In this document: positions 38,141 through 45,534 of the stretch, one piece after another
Numbering within the stretch: position 1 is the stretch's first letter
Layout of the letters: every line of letters begins with the position of its first letter
Assembly: GCF_000426525.1 (NCBI RefSeq)
Contig: NZ_KE384533.1
Location: 598,562 to 662,561 of the forward strand
DNA from: Nocardioides alkalitolerans DSM 16699
Lineage (GTDB): Bacteria > Actinomycetota > Actinomycetes > Propionibacteriales > Nocardioidaceae
Length of the DNA: 64,000 nucleotides
Direction of reading: 5' to 3'
The notes under the pieces: generated by a model
Databases searched by the model: none
Told to the model about the DNA's origin: nothing
Seen by the model: only the letters and a program-made list of their open reading frames with translations
Made by a program: the position numbers and the translations under genes

Positions 38141-38866
38141 ATGCACGATCCTCACTGCCCCGTCCCACGCCCGACCCGCATCTACGGGCGCGACGTCCTC
38201 ACGAAGGACGAGCCCGTGCGCGCTGTGCTCCTCCAGCAGATCACCACGCACCTCGTGCACACCGGGTACGTGACGCTGGACGAGGCCCGGGACGCCGGGC
38301 GGGTGCTCGCCGAGCGGATGCGGGTGGACGAGGCGGGCGCCGTACGCGGCGTGGAGGAGGTCTGGGAGCGGAGGCTCGCGGAGCAGGCGGAGTGGGCCGA
38401 CGAGGGTGACGCCGCCAAGGTCGCGATCGCGTTCACCGCGCTGCGCTCGGCGGGCTGGGCGGTGCGCGACGGCGTCGACTGCTGCCGCGACACCGGGCTG
38501 GAGCCGGTCGAGACCGAGCACGGACCCGACGACAAGTTCTACGTGATCCTCGGCGTGCAGGAGATGATCGGCGCCGTCGCGACCGGCACGCTGACGCTGT
38601 CGTTCTCGTTCCTCGACAGCGCGTTCGGCCACGTCCTCACACCCGAGCTGCTCGCCCTCGCGAACGCCGGTGACCGGGAGGCGCAGCGCTCCTGGCTGAC
38701 TTCGGTCGAGGAGGCCGAGCGGCTGTCGGGCTCGGGCATCGTGCACGCCCTGTCGAAGGTCGGGCTCGACGTGCGCTGGGGCGGCACGGGCGGCGACATC
38801 ATCGAGGTCGAGGTGCGCGACTGGCGCAAGCGGTTGCCCGGGTCGGCGTCGTACGACGTGGTTTGA
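38141..38866 (+). CDS. DUF6891-like hypothetical protein
   Basis: 241 residues. It resembles, from memory, a family of actinobacterial hypothetical proteins with a central CCRDTGLE motif: GWAVRDGVDCCRDTGLEPVE, then FLDSAFGHVL, ending DIIEVEVRDWRKRLPG. No enzyme motif is known to me. The ATG is probably leaderless: TAGGCT (38129-38134) ends 6 nt upstream and no ribosome site is seen. It stands 19 bp after the previous gene but may have its own promoter. Confidence 0.7.
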   Translation: MHDPHCPVPRPTRIYGRDVLTKDEPVRAVLLQQITTHLVHTGYVTLDEARDAGRVLAERMRVDEAGAVRGVEEVWERRLAEQAEWADEGDAAKVAIAFTALRSAGWAVRDGVDCCRDTGLEPVETEHGPDDKFYVILGVQEMIGAVATGTLTLSFSFLDSAFGHVLTPELLALANAGDREAQRSWLTSVEEAERLSGSGIVHALSKVGLDVRWGGTGGDIIEVEVRDWRKRLPGSASYDVV

Positions 38867-38940
38867 CCCCTCCGTCGACCGGAGACACCGGTGAGGGGTC
38901 GGCGCGGACGCGCCGGACGACTTCACCGACGGGGGACGAG

Positions 38941-39462
38941 ATGACGACGTGGCCGGCAGACGCACGGGTGTGGCGCGAGCGGGAGGCGAAGGGCGAGGGC
39001 ACGCCGTGGACCGAGGACGGCATCACGTTCCTCGCCGACGGTGAGGAGCCCGGGGTGCTCGACGACTCCTACCTCACCGCCGACGACCTCGCGAACCCCG
39101 ACATCGCCGCCAACGTGGCCGCCAACCGGGAGACCGCGGCGCTCGTGACGTGGGTGGCGCAGCACGAGCAGGAGCAGGCGTACGGCTACTGGCGCGGCCC
39201 GGACGACCTGCCGCTCGCCGAGGCGCCGATCGTCCAGTTCGACAGCGAGGGGCAGTTCTACCTGCTCGAGGGACGCTCGATCAGCGAGGCCCTGAGCGCC
39301 GACGTCGACGGCTACCGGCAGGACTACGAGGACTTCGTGGCGCCCTGCCGCGCGGCCGGCGTCGAGATCGCCGCGGAGGTCGACGACCTCGAGGAGATCG
39401 AGCCGGCGGTCACGCCGGAGGAGTTCCACCAGCAGCGGTACGACGCGCACCGGGCGGGCTGA
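38941..39462 (+). CDS. Hypothetical acidic protein (173 aa)
   Basis: 173 residues from the ATG at 38941 with GGGGGACGAG upstream; the open frame begins earlier without a ribosome site. Strongly acidic, Asp/Glu-rich, no signal or membrane segment. The segment PIVQFDSEGQFYLLEGRSIS followed by EALSADVDGY resembles the strand pattern of SUKH (SMI1/KNR4) immunity-like proteins, but the match is weak. A possible hairpin (GACCCCTC/GAGGGGTC, 38865-38900) precedes it. Confidence 0.62.
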   Translation: MTTWPADARVWREREAKGEGTPWTEDGITFLADGEEPGVLDDSYLTADDLANPDIAANVAANRETAALVTWVAQHEQEQAYGYWRGPDDLPLAEAPIVQFDSEGQFYLLEGRSISEALSADVDGYRQDYEDFVAPCRAAGVEIAAEVDDLEEIEPAVTPEEFHQQRYDAHRAG

Positions 39463-39480
39463 GGTCGTTCTCGCGGGTGC

Positions 39481-39525
39481 CCGAACGTTCGGAGAGATTT
39501 CGCGTTGTACGAACGTTCGTACAAC
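39481..39525. promoter_or_regulatory. Two palindromes with a shared CGAACGTTCG core
   Basis: A perfect 12-bp palindrome CCGAACGTTCGG (39481-39492) and a perfect 22-bp palindrome (39504-39525; arm GTTGTACGAAC) share CGAACGTTCG, with centres 28 bp apart. They lie just before the ATG at 39539 and after the stop at 39462. They could be an operator pair for the 39539 gene; the longer one could also act as a terminator. Confidence 0.55.
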
Positions 39526-39538
39526 GAGAATCCACGTC

Positions 39539-39892
39539 ATGACCGGAGCCGACCTCGATCCCGGCTGCCCTCTGGACGACACGGGGGGCGGCGAGTGGGC
39601 GCGCCCGCTCGACGACGGGACGTGGGTCGGCCCGGACGGCGTCACGTGGCGTCGCCGGGGCGACCGCGAGCTGGACCTCACCGCCGTACGACGCCTGCTG
39701 CGGCGCGGCGCGCGGGTGTTCCACGCGTACGGCGTGACCCCGCACGAGCACACCGGTGGCGGGGTGGACGCCCTGCTCGATCGGCTCGAGCAGTTCCGAG
39801 CCGACAAGCTCGGACCGCACGCCTCGTTCCGGGTGGCGGAGCTCCGCGCGCCCGACCGCAGCGTGGTGGTGATGGTGCAGGAGGAGTGCTGA
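39539..39892 (+). CDS. Hypothetical protein (117 aa)
   Basis: 117 residues, not recognised. It has a Gly/Asp-rich N-terminus (DPGCPLDDTGGGEWARPL), a WVGPDGVTWRRRGDREL strand pair and a helix (VDALLDRLEQFRADKL). It ends three bases before the stop of the convergent response-regulator gene. No ribosome site is obvious. The paired palindromes upstream suggest dedicated control. GC-rich codon use fits the core genome. Confidence 0.6.
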   Translation: MTGADLDPGCPLDDTGGGEWARPLDDGTWVGPDGVTWRRRGDRELDLTAVRRLLRRGARVFHAYGVTPHEHTGGGVDALLDRLEQFRADKLGPHASFRVAELRAPDRSVVVMVQEEC

Positions 39893-39895
39893 GCC

Positions 39896-40684
39896 TCAGG
39901 CAGCCGCGCCCATGCGGTAGCCGACGCCCCGCACGGTGTGGATCAGGCTGCGGTCGCCCGACGCCTGGGTGAGCTTGCGGCGGAGGTTGCCGATGTGGAC
40001 CTCGACGAGGTGGGCGTCGCCGACCCAGTCGTTGCCCCACACGGTGCGCAGGAGGGCCTCGCGGGTCCAGACCCGGGCCGGGGTGCGCATGAGGTGGGTG
40101 AGCAGGTCGAACTCGGTGCGGGTCAGGTCGATCTCGTCGTCGGTGATGAACGCGCGGCGCCCGTCGACGTCGAGCGCGACCGCGCCGTGGCGCAGCACCT
40201 CGTGGCCCGCCGGCACGCTGAACCCGCCGATGACGGACGGCTCCTCGGAGCTAACGACGGGGTTGGCGCCGCTCGTGCCCGCAGCGGCGCCGCGGGGGCG
40301 GCGGAACATCGCGGTGACGCGGGCCTGGAGCTCGCGGGGGCTGAAGGGCTTGACGAGGAAGTCGTCGGCGCCGGTCTGCAGCGCCATCAGGCGGTCGACC
40401 TCGTCCTGCCGCGCGGAGACGACCACGAGGTAGGCGTCGGAGAACTCGCGCACCCGACGACAGACCTCGAGCCCGTCGATGCCGGGCAGGCCCAGGTCGA
40501 GGGTGATGAGGTCGGGCTCCCAGTCGCGGGCGAGCTGCAGACCGTCGCGGCCGGTGCCCGCCGTACGGATCACGAAGCCCTGCGCAGAGAGGGTGAAGTC
40601 GATGAGCGAGCGGATGTCTGCGTCGTCCTCGATCACGAGGGCGCGACGATCCGGACTGCCGTCTCCCGCCACTCCAGGTTCCAC
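39896..40684 (-). CDS. OmpR-family response regulator (orphan)
   Basis: 262 residues from the GTG at 40684; the much longer open frame upstream is antisense to SURF1. The receiver domain has RALVIEDDADIRSLIDFTLS with the acidic pair, the phospho-acceptor Asp in LITLDLGLPGIDGLEV and the conserved Lys in DDFLVKPFSPRELQA. The C-terminal winged helix has DLTRTEFDLLTHLMRTPARV, EVHIGNLRRKL and HTVRGVGYRMG. No histidine kinase gene is adjacent, so it is an orphan here. Confidence 0.93.
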   Translation of the reverse strand: MEPGVAGDGSPDRRALVIEDDADIRSLIDFTLSAQGFVIRTAGTGRDGLQLARDWEPDLITLDLGLPGIDGLEVCRRVREFSDAYLVVVSARQDEVDRLMALQTGADDFLVKPFSPRELQARVTAMFRRPRGAAAGTSGANPVVSSEEPSVIGGFSVPAGHEVLRHGAVALDVDGRRAFITDDEIDLTRTEFDLLTHLMRTPARVWTREALLRTVWGNDWVGDAHLVEVHIGNLRRKLTQASGDRSLIHTVRGVGYRMGAAA

Positions 40685-40768
40685 GATCAGCCATTCTGGC
40701 AGATCAGCGCGACGCGCGTGACGGAAGCGCGCCGCGAGCCCCCTCACCTGCCTCCGTACCCTGGTCGG

Positions 40769-41713
40769 GTGACGTCCCGTCTCCACCCCGCGCTGCGCCC
40801 CAAGGTGTGGCCCTTCCACGTGCTCGGCATCGCCGCGGTCGCCGTGGCGACCAGCCTCGGGCTCTGGCAGCACGACGCCTGGCAGCAGCACCGCGAGATG
40901 GCCGCCGTCGACCTCTCCGCGCAGGAACCCGTGCCCCTGGCGGGTGTCATGACGGCCGGAGAGCCCTTCCCGGGCGACGCGGTCGGCCTCCCGGTGGTCG
41001 TCGAGGGCACCTGGCGCCCCGACCTCACGCTCGTCGTCTCCGACCGCCGGCGCGACGGCGACATCGGCTACTGGGTCGTCACGCCCATCGCCGTACCGGC
41101 CTCCGAGACCGGCGACGGCGACGACCCAGAAGATTCCGACCCGTCGGTCGTCCCGGGCGAGTCGGGCACCCTCCTGCCCGTCGTGCGCGGCTGGTCGGCC
41201 ACCGCCGACGACCTGCCCGCCGCCCCCGAGGGCGCCGTCGAGACGGTCGCCTGGCTGCAACCCGGCGAGGGCTCCGGCGCCACCGACGACGACGCCACCG
41301 ACCGCGTCGTTCCCCAGATGCGGCTCGCCGACGTGCTGCGGCTGGTGGACGGTCCGATGTACGAGGCGTACGGCGTGGTGGCCGGCCCCGACGCGGCCAG
41401 CGGTCCCGTCGGGGAGGACCCGGTCAACCCCGGCACCGACGGCCTCGCCCCCGTCACGCCCGACGAGGTGCCCGCGATCAGCGCGTCGACCGGCCTGCGC
41501 AACCTGCTCTACGCCATCGAGTGGTGGGTGTTCGCGGCCTTCGCCGCGTTCGTGTGGTGGCGGTTCGTGAAGGACGAGGTCGACAAGGCCCGCCAGCCCG
41601 ACGACGACGGCGCCCCCGGCCCGGACCTCGACGCCCCCGACCCGGCGACCAGCCCCGACCCGGCGACCGCGAGCGAGCTCGTCGAGGACCGCCGAGTACC
41701 GTCGGGCCCGTGA
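40769..41713 (+). CDS. SURF1 family cytochrome oxidase assembly protein
   Basis: 314 residues from the GTG at 40769. It has the two-helix SURF1 layout: PFHVLGIAAVAVATSLGLWQ near the N-terminus and LLYAIEWWVFAAFAAFVWWR near residue 255. The domain between lies outside the membrane, with VVVEGTWRPDLTLVVSDRR, GYWVVTPIAVP and LPVVRGWSATADDLP. SURF1 aids heme a insertion into cytochrome oxidase. The C-terminal 50 residues are an acidic Asp/Pro tail. Probably leaderless, with TACCCT (40757-40762) 6 nt before the start. DUF3817 overlaps its stop. Confidence 0.9.
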   Translation: MTSRLHPALRPKVWPFHVLGIAAVAVATSLGLWQHDAWQQHREMAAVDLSAQEPVPLAGVMTAGEPFPGDAVGLPVVVEGTWRPDLTLVVSDRRRDGDIGYWVVTPIAVPASETGDGDDPEDSDPSVVPGESGTLLPVVRGWSATADDLPAAPEGAVETVAWLQPGEGSGATDDDATDRVVPQMRLADVLRLVDGPMYEAYGVVAGPDAASGPVGEDPVNPGTDGLAPVTPDEVPAISASTGLRNLLYAIEWWVFAAFAAFVWWRFVKDEVDKARQPDDDGAPGPDLDAPDPATSPDPATASELVEDRRVPSGP

Positions 41714-42132
41714 GAGGCACTCTGCTCCGCTATCGCGTGATGGCGTCCGTCGTCGGTGTCCTGCTCGTGGTGCTCATCCTGATCGGCGTCCCCCTCGCCA
41801 ACTTCGACGGCACCTCGATGTGGGGCTTCATCCCCAGCACCCCCTCCTGGGTGACGCCCGGCTCGGGCGCCCAGGACCTCGGGGAGGCGATCACCCACAA
41901 CCTCGGCGTGGCGCACGGCTGGCTCTACATGATCTTCCTGGTCACGGCCTTCCTGCTGGCCCGCAAGGCGCTGTGGGAGCCCGGCTTCACCGTCGTCACG
42001 CTGATCTGCGGCACCATCCCCGTGCTCTCGTTCTGGGCCGAGCACCGCGCCACCCAGCGCGTACGGCGCGAGTTCGCCCCCGAGCTCGCCTCCCCGACGA
42101 CACCGACGACCCCGGCGGCCCCCCCGACCTGA
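41710..42132 (+). CDS. DUF3817 domain membrane protein
   Basis: 140 residues. The GTG at 41710 overlaps the SURF1 stop (GTGA). Three hydrophobic segments: RVMASVVGVLLVVLILIGVP, LYMIFLVTAFLLAR and GFTVVTLICGTIPVLSFWAE. The family motifs GVAHGWLYMIFLV and FWAEHRATQRVR are present. In actinobacteria DUF3817 proteins commonly pair with SURF1 and may serve respiratory-chain assembly, though their function is not established. A strong hairpin follows. Confidence 0.87.
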   Translation: MRGTLLRYRVMASVVGVLLVVLILIGVPLANFDGTSMWGFIPSTPSWVTPGSGAQDLGEAITHNLGVAHGWLYMIFLVTAFLLARKALWEPGFTVVTLICGTIPVLSFWAEHRATQRVRREFAPELASPTTPTTPAAPPT

Positions 42133-42181
42133 CCCGCGCCCGACGTACGACGGCGCCGCGCGCGCCGTACGCACACACAGA

Positions 42182-42215
42182 ACCGGCCACGACCCCCTCG
42201 GGGATCGTGGCCGGT
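42182..42215. terminator. Terminator between DUF3817 and the convergent gene
   Basis: ACCGGCCACGA (42182-42192) pairs with TCGTGGCCGGT (42205-42215), continued after one mismatch by CCCC/GGGG, to a 4-nt loop. It lies in the 101-bp convergent gap. Confidence 0.75.
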
Positions 42216-42233
42216 CCGGCGTTGCGGGGTGAC

Positions 42234-42827
42234 TCAGGCCTTGTCGTCGCGGATGTCCACGACCTCGGCCGGGTCGTCCGGCGTGGTGACCGGGTGCGGC
42301 TCCTCCGTGGCGTCGGCGATGGCCTCGCCGGGCGTGGCGCCAGCGGCCTCCTCGGCCTTGGCCGCGGGAGCGGCCGGCGGCGGGGGCGGGGTGTAGCTGG
42401 ACTGCCAGTTGTCCTCGGCAGAGCCCGCGGTCAGCTTCTTGACGGCGAACGCCGCACCGCCCGCGAGGAGCGAGAAGAGCACCAGCTTGCGCAGGCGGCC
42501 CTTCTTCTTCGGGGGCTCGCTCTGGAGGGACGCGACCTTGGTCTCGGCCTTGGAGAGCGTCAGCGCGGCCTTGGCGGCAGCGATGTCCTTGCCCTCGATG
42601 ACGCGGGCCTTGCCCTCGGCGACGTACGGCGCCGCGGTGTCGCGGGCCTTGTCACGGGCGTCGGCGATGACCGGGGCGGCCTTGTCGCGCGCGTCGGCGA
42701 TGACGGGCGCCGACTTCTCCTTGGCGGCGGCTACGGCCGCGGCGACCTGCGGGCGCACGTTCTCGGCGATGTCGATCGCCTGCTCCTTGGCCTGCTCGAT
42801 GAAGGTCTTCTTCTTGCGAAAGCCCAT
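42234..42827 (-). CDS. Hypothetical protein with helical repeats and one membrane segment
   Basis: 197 residues. The ATG at 42827 has GAGAGGGG upstream. An N-terminal helical region (residues 1-95) carries a tandem APVIADARDKA motif (two clear copies and a degenerate third), suggesting an amphipathic or apolipoprotein-like helix. A single membrane helix LRKLVLFSLLAGGAAFAVKK is near residues 110-130. A proline run (PPPPPAAP) and an acidic C-terminus follow. Function unknown; similar small proteins occur next to ppi in actinobacteria. Confidence 0.75.
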   Translation of the reverse strand: MGFRKKKTFIEQAKEQAIDIAENVRPQVAAAVAAAKEKSAPVIADARDKAAPVIADARDKARDTAAPYVAEGKARVIEGKDIAAAKAALTLSKAETKVASLQSEPPKKKGRLRKLVLFSLLAGGAAFAVKKLTAGSAEDNWQSSYTPPPPPAAPAAKAEEAAGATPGEAIADATEEPHPVTTPDDPAEVVDIRDDKA

Positions 42828-43034
42828 CGGGTGAATCCCCTCTCGTCGGTTTCAGTCATTCGACCACGTGGACCCAAGAGTCGCCAGCGACCCCGCTCGC
42901 CACGTGGGCAGTCGCGGAGCGGTACCCACTCACCGGGCGGATAGCGCCCTCACCGCGCACCGGCACCGTTGGGGCGTCATGGGAAGATCGACGCCGAACC
43001 GGATCTGTACGGAAGATCGAACCGAAAGGCTGAC

Positions 43035-43562
43035 ATGGCTGACCTGAAGGCCACTCTCAAGACCAACCGTGGCGACATCGTGCTCAACCTCCTGCCCAAC
43101 CACGCGCCGAAGACCGTCGACAACTTCGTCGGCCTCGCCGAGGGCACCAAGGAGTACAAGGACGACGCCGGCCGCAGCGGCGAGAAGTTCTACGACGGGC
43201 TCGGCTTCCACCGCGTCATCGACGGCTTCATGATCCAGGGCGGCTGCCCCCTCGGCACCGGCACCGGCGGTCCGGGCTACAAGTTCGACGACGAGATCCA
43301 CCCCGAGCTCGTCTTCGACAAGCCCTACCTGCTCGCCATGGCGAACGCCGGCACGCAGTTCGGCAAGGGCACCAACGGCTCGCAGTTCTTCATCACCACG
43401 ACGCCGACGCCCCACCTGAACCGCAAGCACACGATCTTCGGCGAGGTGGCCGACCAGGCCTCCCGCGACGTCGTGGACGCCATCGGCACCACGAAGACGG
43501 GCCGCGGCGACCAGCCGGTCGAGCCCGTCGTCATCGAGTCGGTCGAGATCACCCGGTCGTGA
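43035..43562 (+). CDS. ppiA: Cyclophilin-type peptidyl-prolyl isomerase
   Basis: 175 residues from the ATG at 43035, with AAAGG upstream. It is a cytoplasmic prolyl cis-trans isomerase. Family motifs: GDIVLNLLPNHAPKTVDNF, the catalytic-arginine block GLGFHRVIDGFMIQGGCPLG, LAMANAG and GSQFFITTTPTPHLNRKHTIFGEV. No signal peptide, as in mycobacterial PpiA. This gene marks the return of the conserved origin-proximal order after the accessory region, and its stop overlaps the rhomboid start. Confidence 0.95.
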   Translation: MADLKATLKTNRGDIVLNLLPNHAPKTVDNFVGLAEGTKEYKDDAGRSGEKFYDGLGFHRVIDGFMIQGGCPLGTGTGGPGYKFDDEIHPELVFDKPYLLAMANAGTQFGKGTNGSQFFITTTPTPHLNRKHTIFGEVADQASRDVVDAIGTTKTGRGDQPVEPVVIESVEITRS

Positions 43563-44479
43563 CCCATCCCCCGGCCGGGGTGCCGGTCTGCTACCGGCAC
43601 CCCGGGCGGGAGACGCACATCTCCTGCCAGCGCTGCGGCCGGCCCATCTGCCCGGACTGCATGCGCGACGCGGCGGTGGGGTTCCACTGTCCGTCCTGCG
43701 TCGCCGAGGGCGCCAAGTCCGTGCGGGCGCCGCGCACGCCGTACGGCGGGAACCGCTCCGCGGTGCCGGCCCTCACGTCGTACGTGCTCATCGCCCTCAA
43801 CGTGGGCGTCTTCCTCGCCCTGCTGGCCGCCGGCGGCGCGAACAGCGACCTCGGCCGCATCCTCCTGCTGACGCCCCGCGGGATCTGCGAGACCGGCGGC
43901 GGGCAGTTCTACCCCGACGTCGCGAGCGCCCGGAACTGCATGGGCGTCGGCGTCTGGTCCGACGGCGTGACCTCCGGAGCGTGGTGGCAGCTCATCACCA
44001 GCGCCTTCTCGCACGTGCAGCCGCTGCACATCGCGTTCAACATGCTCGCCCTCTACTTTCTCGGCCCCCAGCTCGAGCGCGTCACGGGACGCGTGCGCTT
44101 CCTGGCCATCTACTTCTTCTCCGCCCTCGCCGGCTCCGTCGCGGTGCTGTGGCTCTCGGAGCCCTACTCGTCGACGCTCGGCGCCTCCGGTGCGGTCTTC
44201 GGACTCATCGGCGCCCTGCTCGTCGTGACGCTCAAGGTCGGCGGCGACCCCAAGCCGCTGGGCATCTGGCTCGGCCTCAACGTGGTGATCACGGTGGTCG
44301 GCTCGTCGTACATCTCCTGGCAGGGCCACCTCGGCGGGCTGCTCGGCGGCGTCGCCGCCACCTCCGTCATCGTGCTGGCGCCCCGCACGAGGCGCGGCTG
44401 GTTCCAGGCCGCCGGCATCCTGGCCCTCGTCGCGGTGCTGCTCGCGCTCGTCTGGCTGCGAACGCTCGAGCTCGCCTGA
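43559..44479 (+). CDS. Rhomboid-family intramembrane serine protease
   Basis: 306 residues. The GTG overlaps the ppi stop (GTGA). A B-box-like zinc-binding N-terminus has CYRHPGRETHISCQRCGRPI, then CPDCMRDAAVGFHCPSC. Six membrane helices follow. The catalytic serine is in GASGAVFGLIGALL and the catalytic histidine in SWQGHLGGLLGGVA. The L1-loop region reads HIAFNMLALYFLGPQLERV. It cleaves membrane proteins within the bilayer; substrates are unknown. Confidence 0.94.
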   Translation: MTHPPAGVPVCYRHPGRETHISCQRCGRPICPDCMRDAAVGFHCPSCVAEGAKSVRAPRTPYGGNRSAVPALTSYVLIALNVGVFLALLAAGGANSDLGRILLLTPRGICETGGGQFYPDVASARNCMGVGVWSDGVTSGAWWQLITSAFSHVQPLHIAFNMLALYFLGPQLERVTGRVRFLAIYFFSALAGSVAVLWLSEPYSSTLGASGAVFGLIGALLVVTLKVGGDPKPLGIWLGLNVVITVVGSSYISWQGHLGGLLGGVAATSVIVLAPRTRRGWFQAAGILALVAVLLALVWLRTLELA

Positions 44480-44514
44480 GGGCGGGACCGATCGTCCGGG
44501 GGCGGTAGCGACGG

Positions 44515-44573
44515 TAGTCCGTGACGATGTGCGGTCTCGTACGGCGTGTCGCCCGGCAGATCGTCACGGACTA
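44515..44573. repeat. Long inverted repeat after the rhomboid gene
   Basis: TAGTCCGTGACGAT (44515-44528) is perfectly repeated in inverse at 44560-44573, extending to 17 bp with one mismatch, around a 31-nt loop. It may be a terminator or a structured transcript end. Confidence 0.6.
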
Positions 44574-44641
44574 TCGGGTCGAGGGGGCCTGGCCCGAGGC
44601 AGCGAACCGGCCGGCACGCAGCACGACTTACACCGGTGTAG

Positions 44642-44673
44642 TTCTCCACAGGGGTTATCCACAGTGTGAATAA
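44642..44673. promoter_or_regulatory. DnaA-box triplet upstream of the convergent crgA end
   Basis: TTCTCCACA (44642-44650), the perfect consensus TTATCCACA (44655-44663) and inverted TTATTCACA (44673-44665) lie within 32 bp. They are far from dnaA, in a 293-bp gap that holds no gene. Confidence 0.65.
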
Positions 44674-44772
44674 CTTTCGCCGTGGAGAGCGGTCGCACTG
44701 GAACGCAGCACCGCCCGGGCACCATGAGGTACCCGGGCGGTGGTGGTTCAGACGTGCGACGTGGTGGTGCGG

Positions 44773-45474
44773 TCACTCCCACTTCGTGGCGTAGGAGAAC
44801 CCCACGGCCATGAAGGCGATGCCGACCACCAGGTTGAGCTGGCCGAGGGCGCCGAAGACCCAGATGTCGTTGAGGTTGTTGCTGAAGATGTAGAAGGTGC
44901 AGATCCACAGCAGGCCGATGACGAAGCAGCCGAGCATGCCGACGACGACGCCGTTGCCGCGACCCAGCGGGGTCGAGCGGTGCGCGCCGACCATCAGACC
45001 GATGAGGATCGCGCCGAACCCGATCGCGTAGTTCCAGTGGTCGAGCTCCCACACCCAGCGGCGCGGGGCCTCGCCGTCGAGGTAGCCGAACCACTCCTCG
45101 GGCGGGTTCGGGCCGAGCGAGCGGTAGGTCATCGTGATGTAGACGATGCCGGCCACGATGAGCGCGATCATCAGCACGAAGCGCACCGTGAGGATCGGCG
45201 GGCGCTTGCCGATGCGCTCGATGTTCTCCTTCGACTTCCGCGTCTTGCCCTTGTCGGCCTTCGCCGCCGCCTTCGTGGCGGGGTTGCCCGACTTCTTGGA
45301 CGCGGTCTTCGTCGTACCGGCCGTCTCGGCCTTCTTCGACGCGGTGCTCTTCGACGCAGCACTCGTCGACGCGGTGGTCTTCGAGGTGCCCGCGGACGTC
45401 GCCGTCTCGTCGGCCTCCGGGGTCTCGGACGGTGCGTCCGAGGTGCTCTCGGGCTCCGGCTGGGACTTGGTCAC
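44773..45474 (-). CDS. crgA: Cell division protein CrgA (extended form)
   Basis: 233 residues, against about 85-95 for typical CrgA. Residues 1-85 are low-complexity Ser/Thr/Ala/Lys. A first pair of membrane helices (VRFVLMIALIVAGIVYITMT and YAIGFGAILIGLMVGA) precedes the CrgA-like pair (MLGCFVIGLLWICTFYIFS, then LNLVVGIAFMAVGFSYATKWE). CrgA coordinates FtsZ and septal synthesis in actinobacteria. Position between ppi/rhomboid and DUF881 matches the mycobacterial order. The extra helices are unusual. Confidence 0.83.
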   Translation of the reverse strand: MTKSQPEPESTSDAPSETPEADETATSAGTSKTTASTSAASKSTASKKAETAGTTKTASKKSGNPATKAAAKADKGKTRKSKENIERIGKRPPILTVRFVLMIALIVAGIVYITMTYRSLGPNPPEEWFGYLDGEAPRRWVWELDHWNYAIGFGAILIGLMVGAHRSTPLGRGNGVVVGMLGCFVIGLLWICTFYIFSNNLNDIWVFGALGQLNLVVGIAFMAVGFSYATKWE

Positions 45475-45534
45475 GACATCTCCTCGGATCGGCCGGCAGT
45501 GCAGGTTCGCACGCCGCGGGCTAGCGTAGTCGTC

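Noticed and set aside
39504-39525. Reading the GAACGTTC palindrome as a LexA site
   Set aside because: The actinobacterial SOS box needs four bases between TCGAAC and GTTCGA; here the halves touch.
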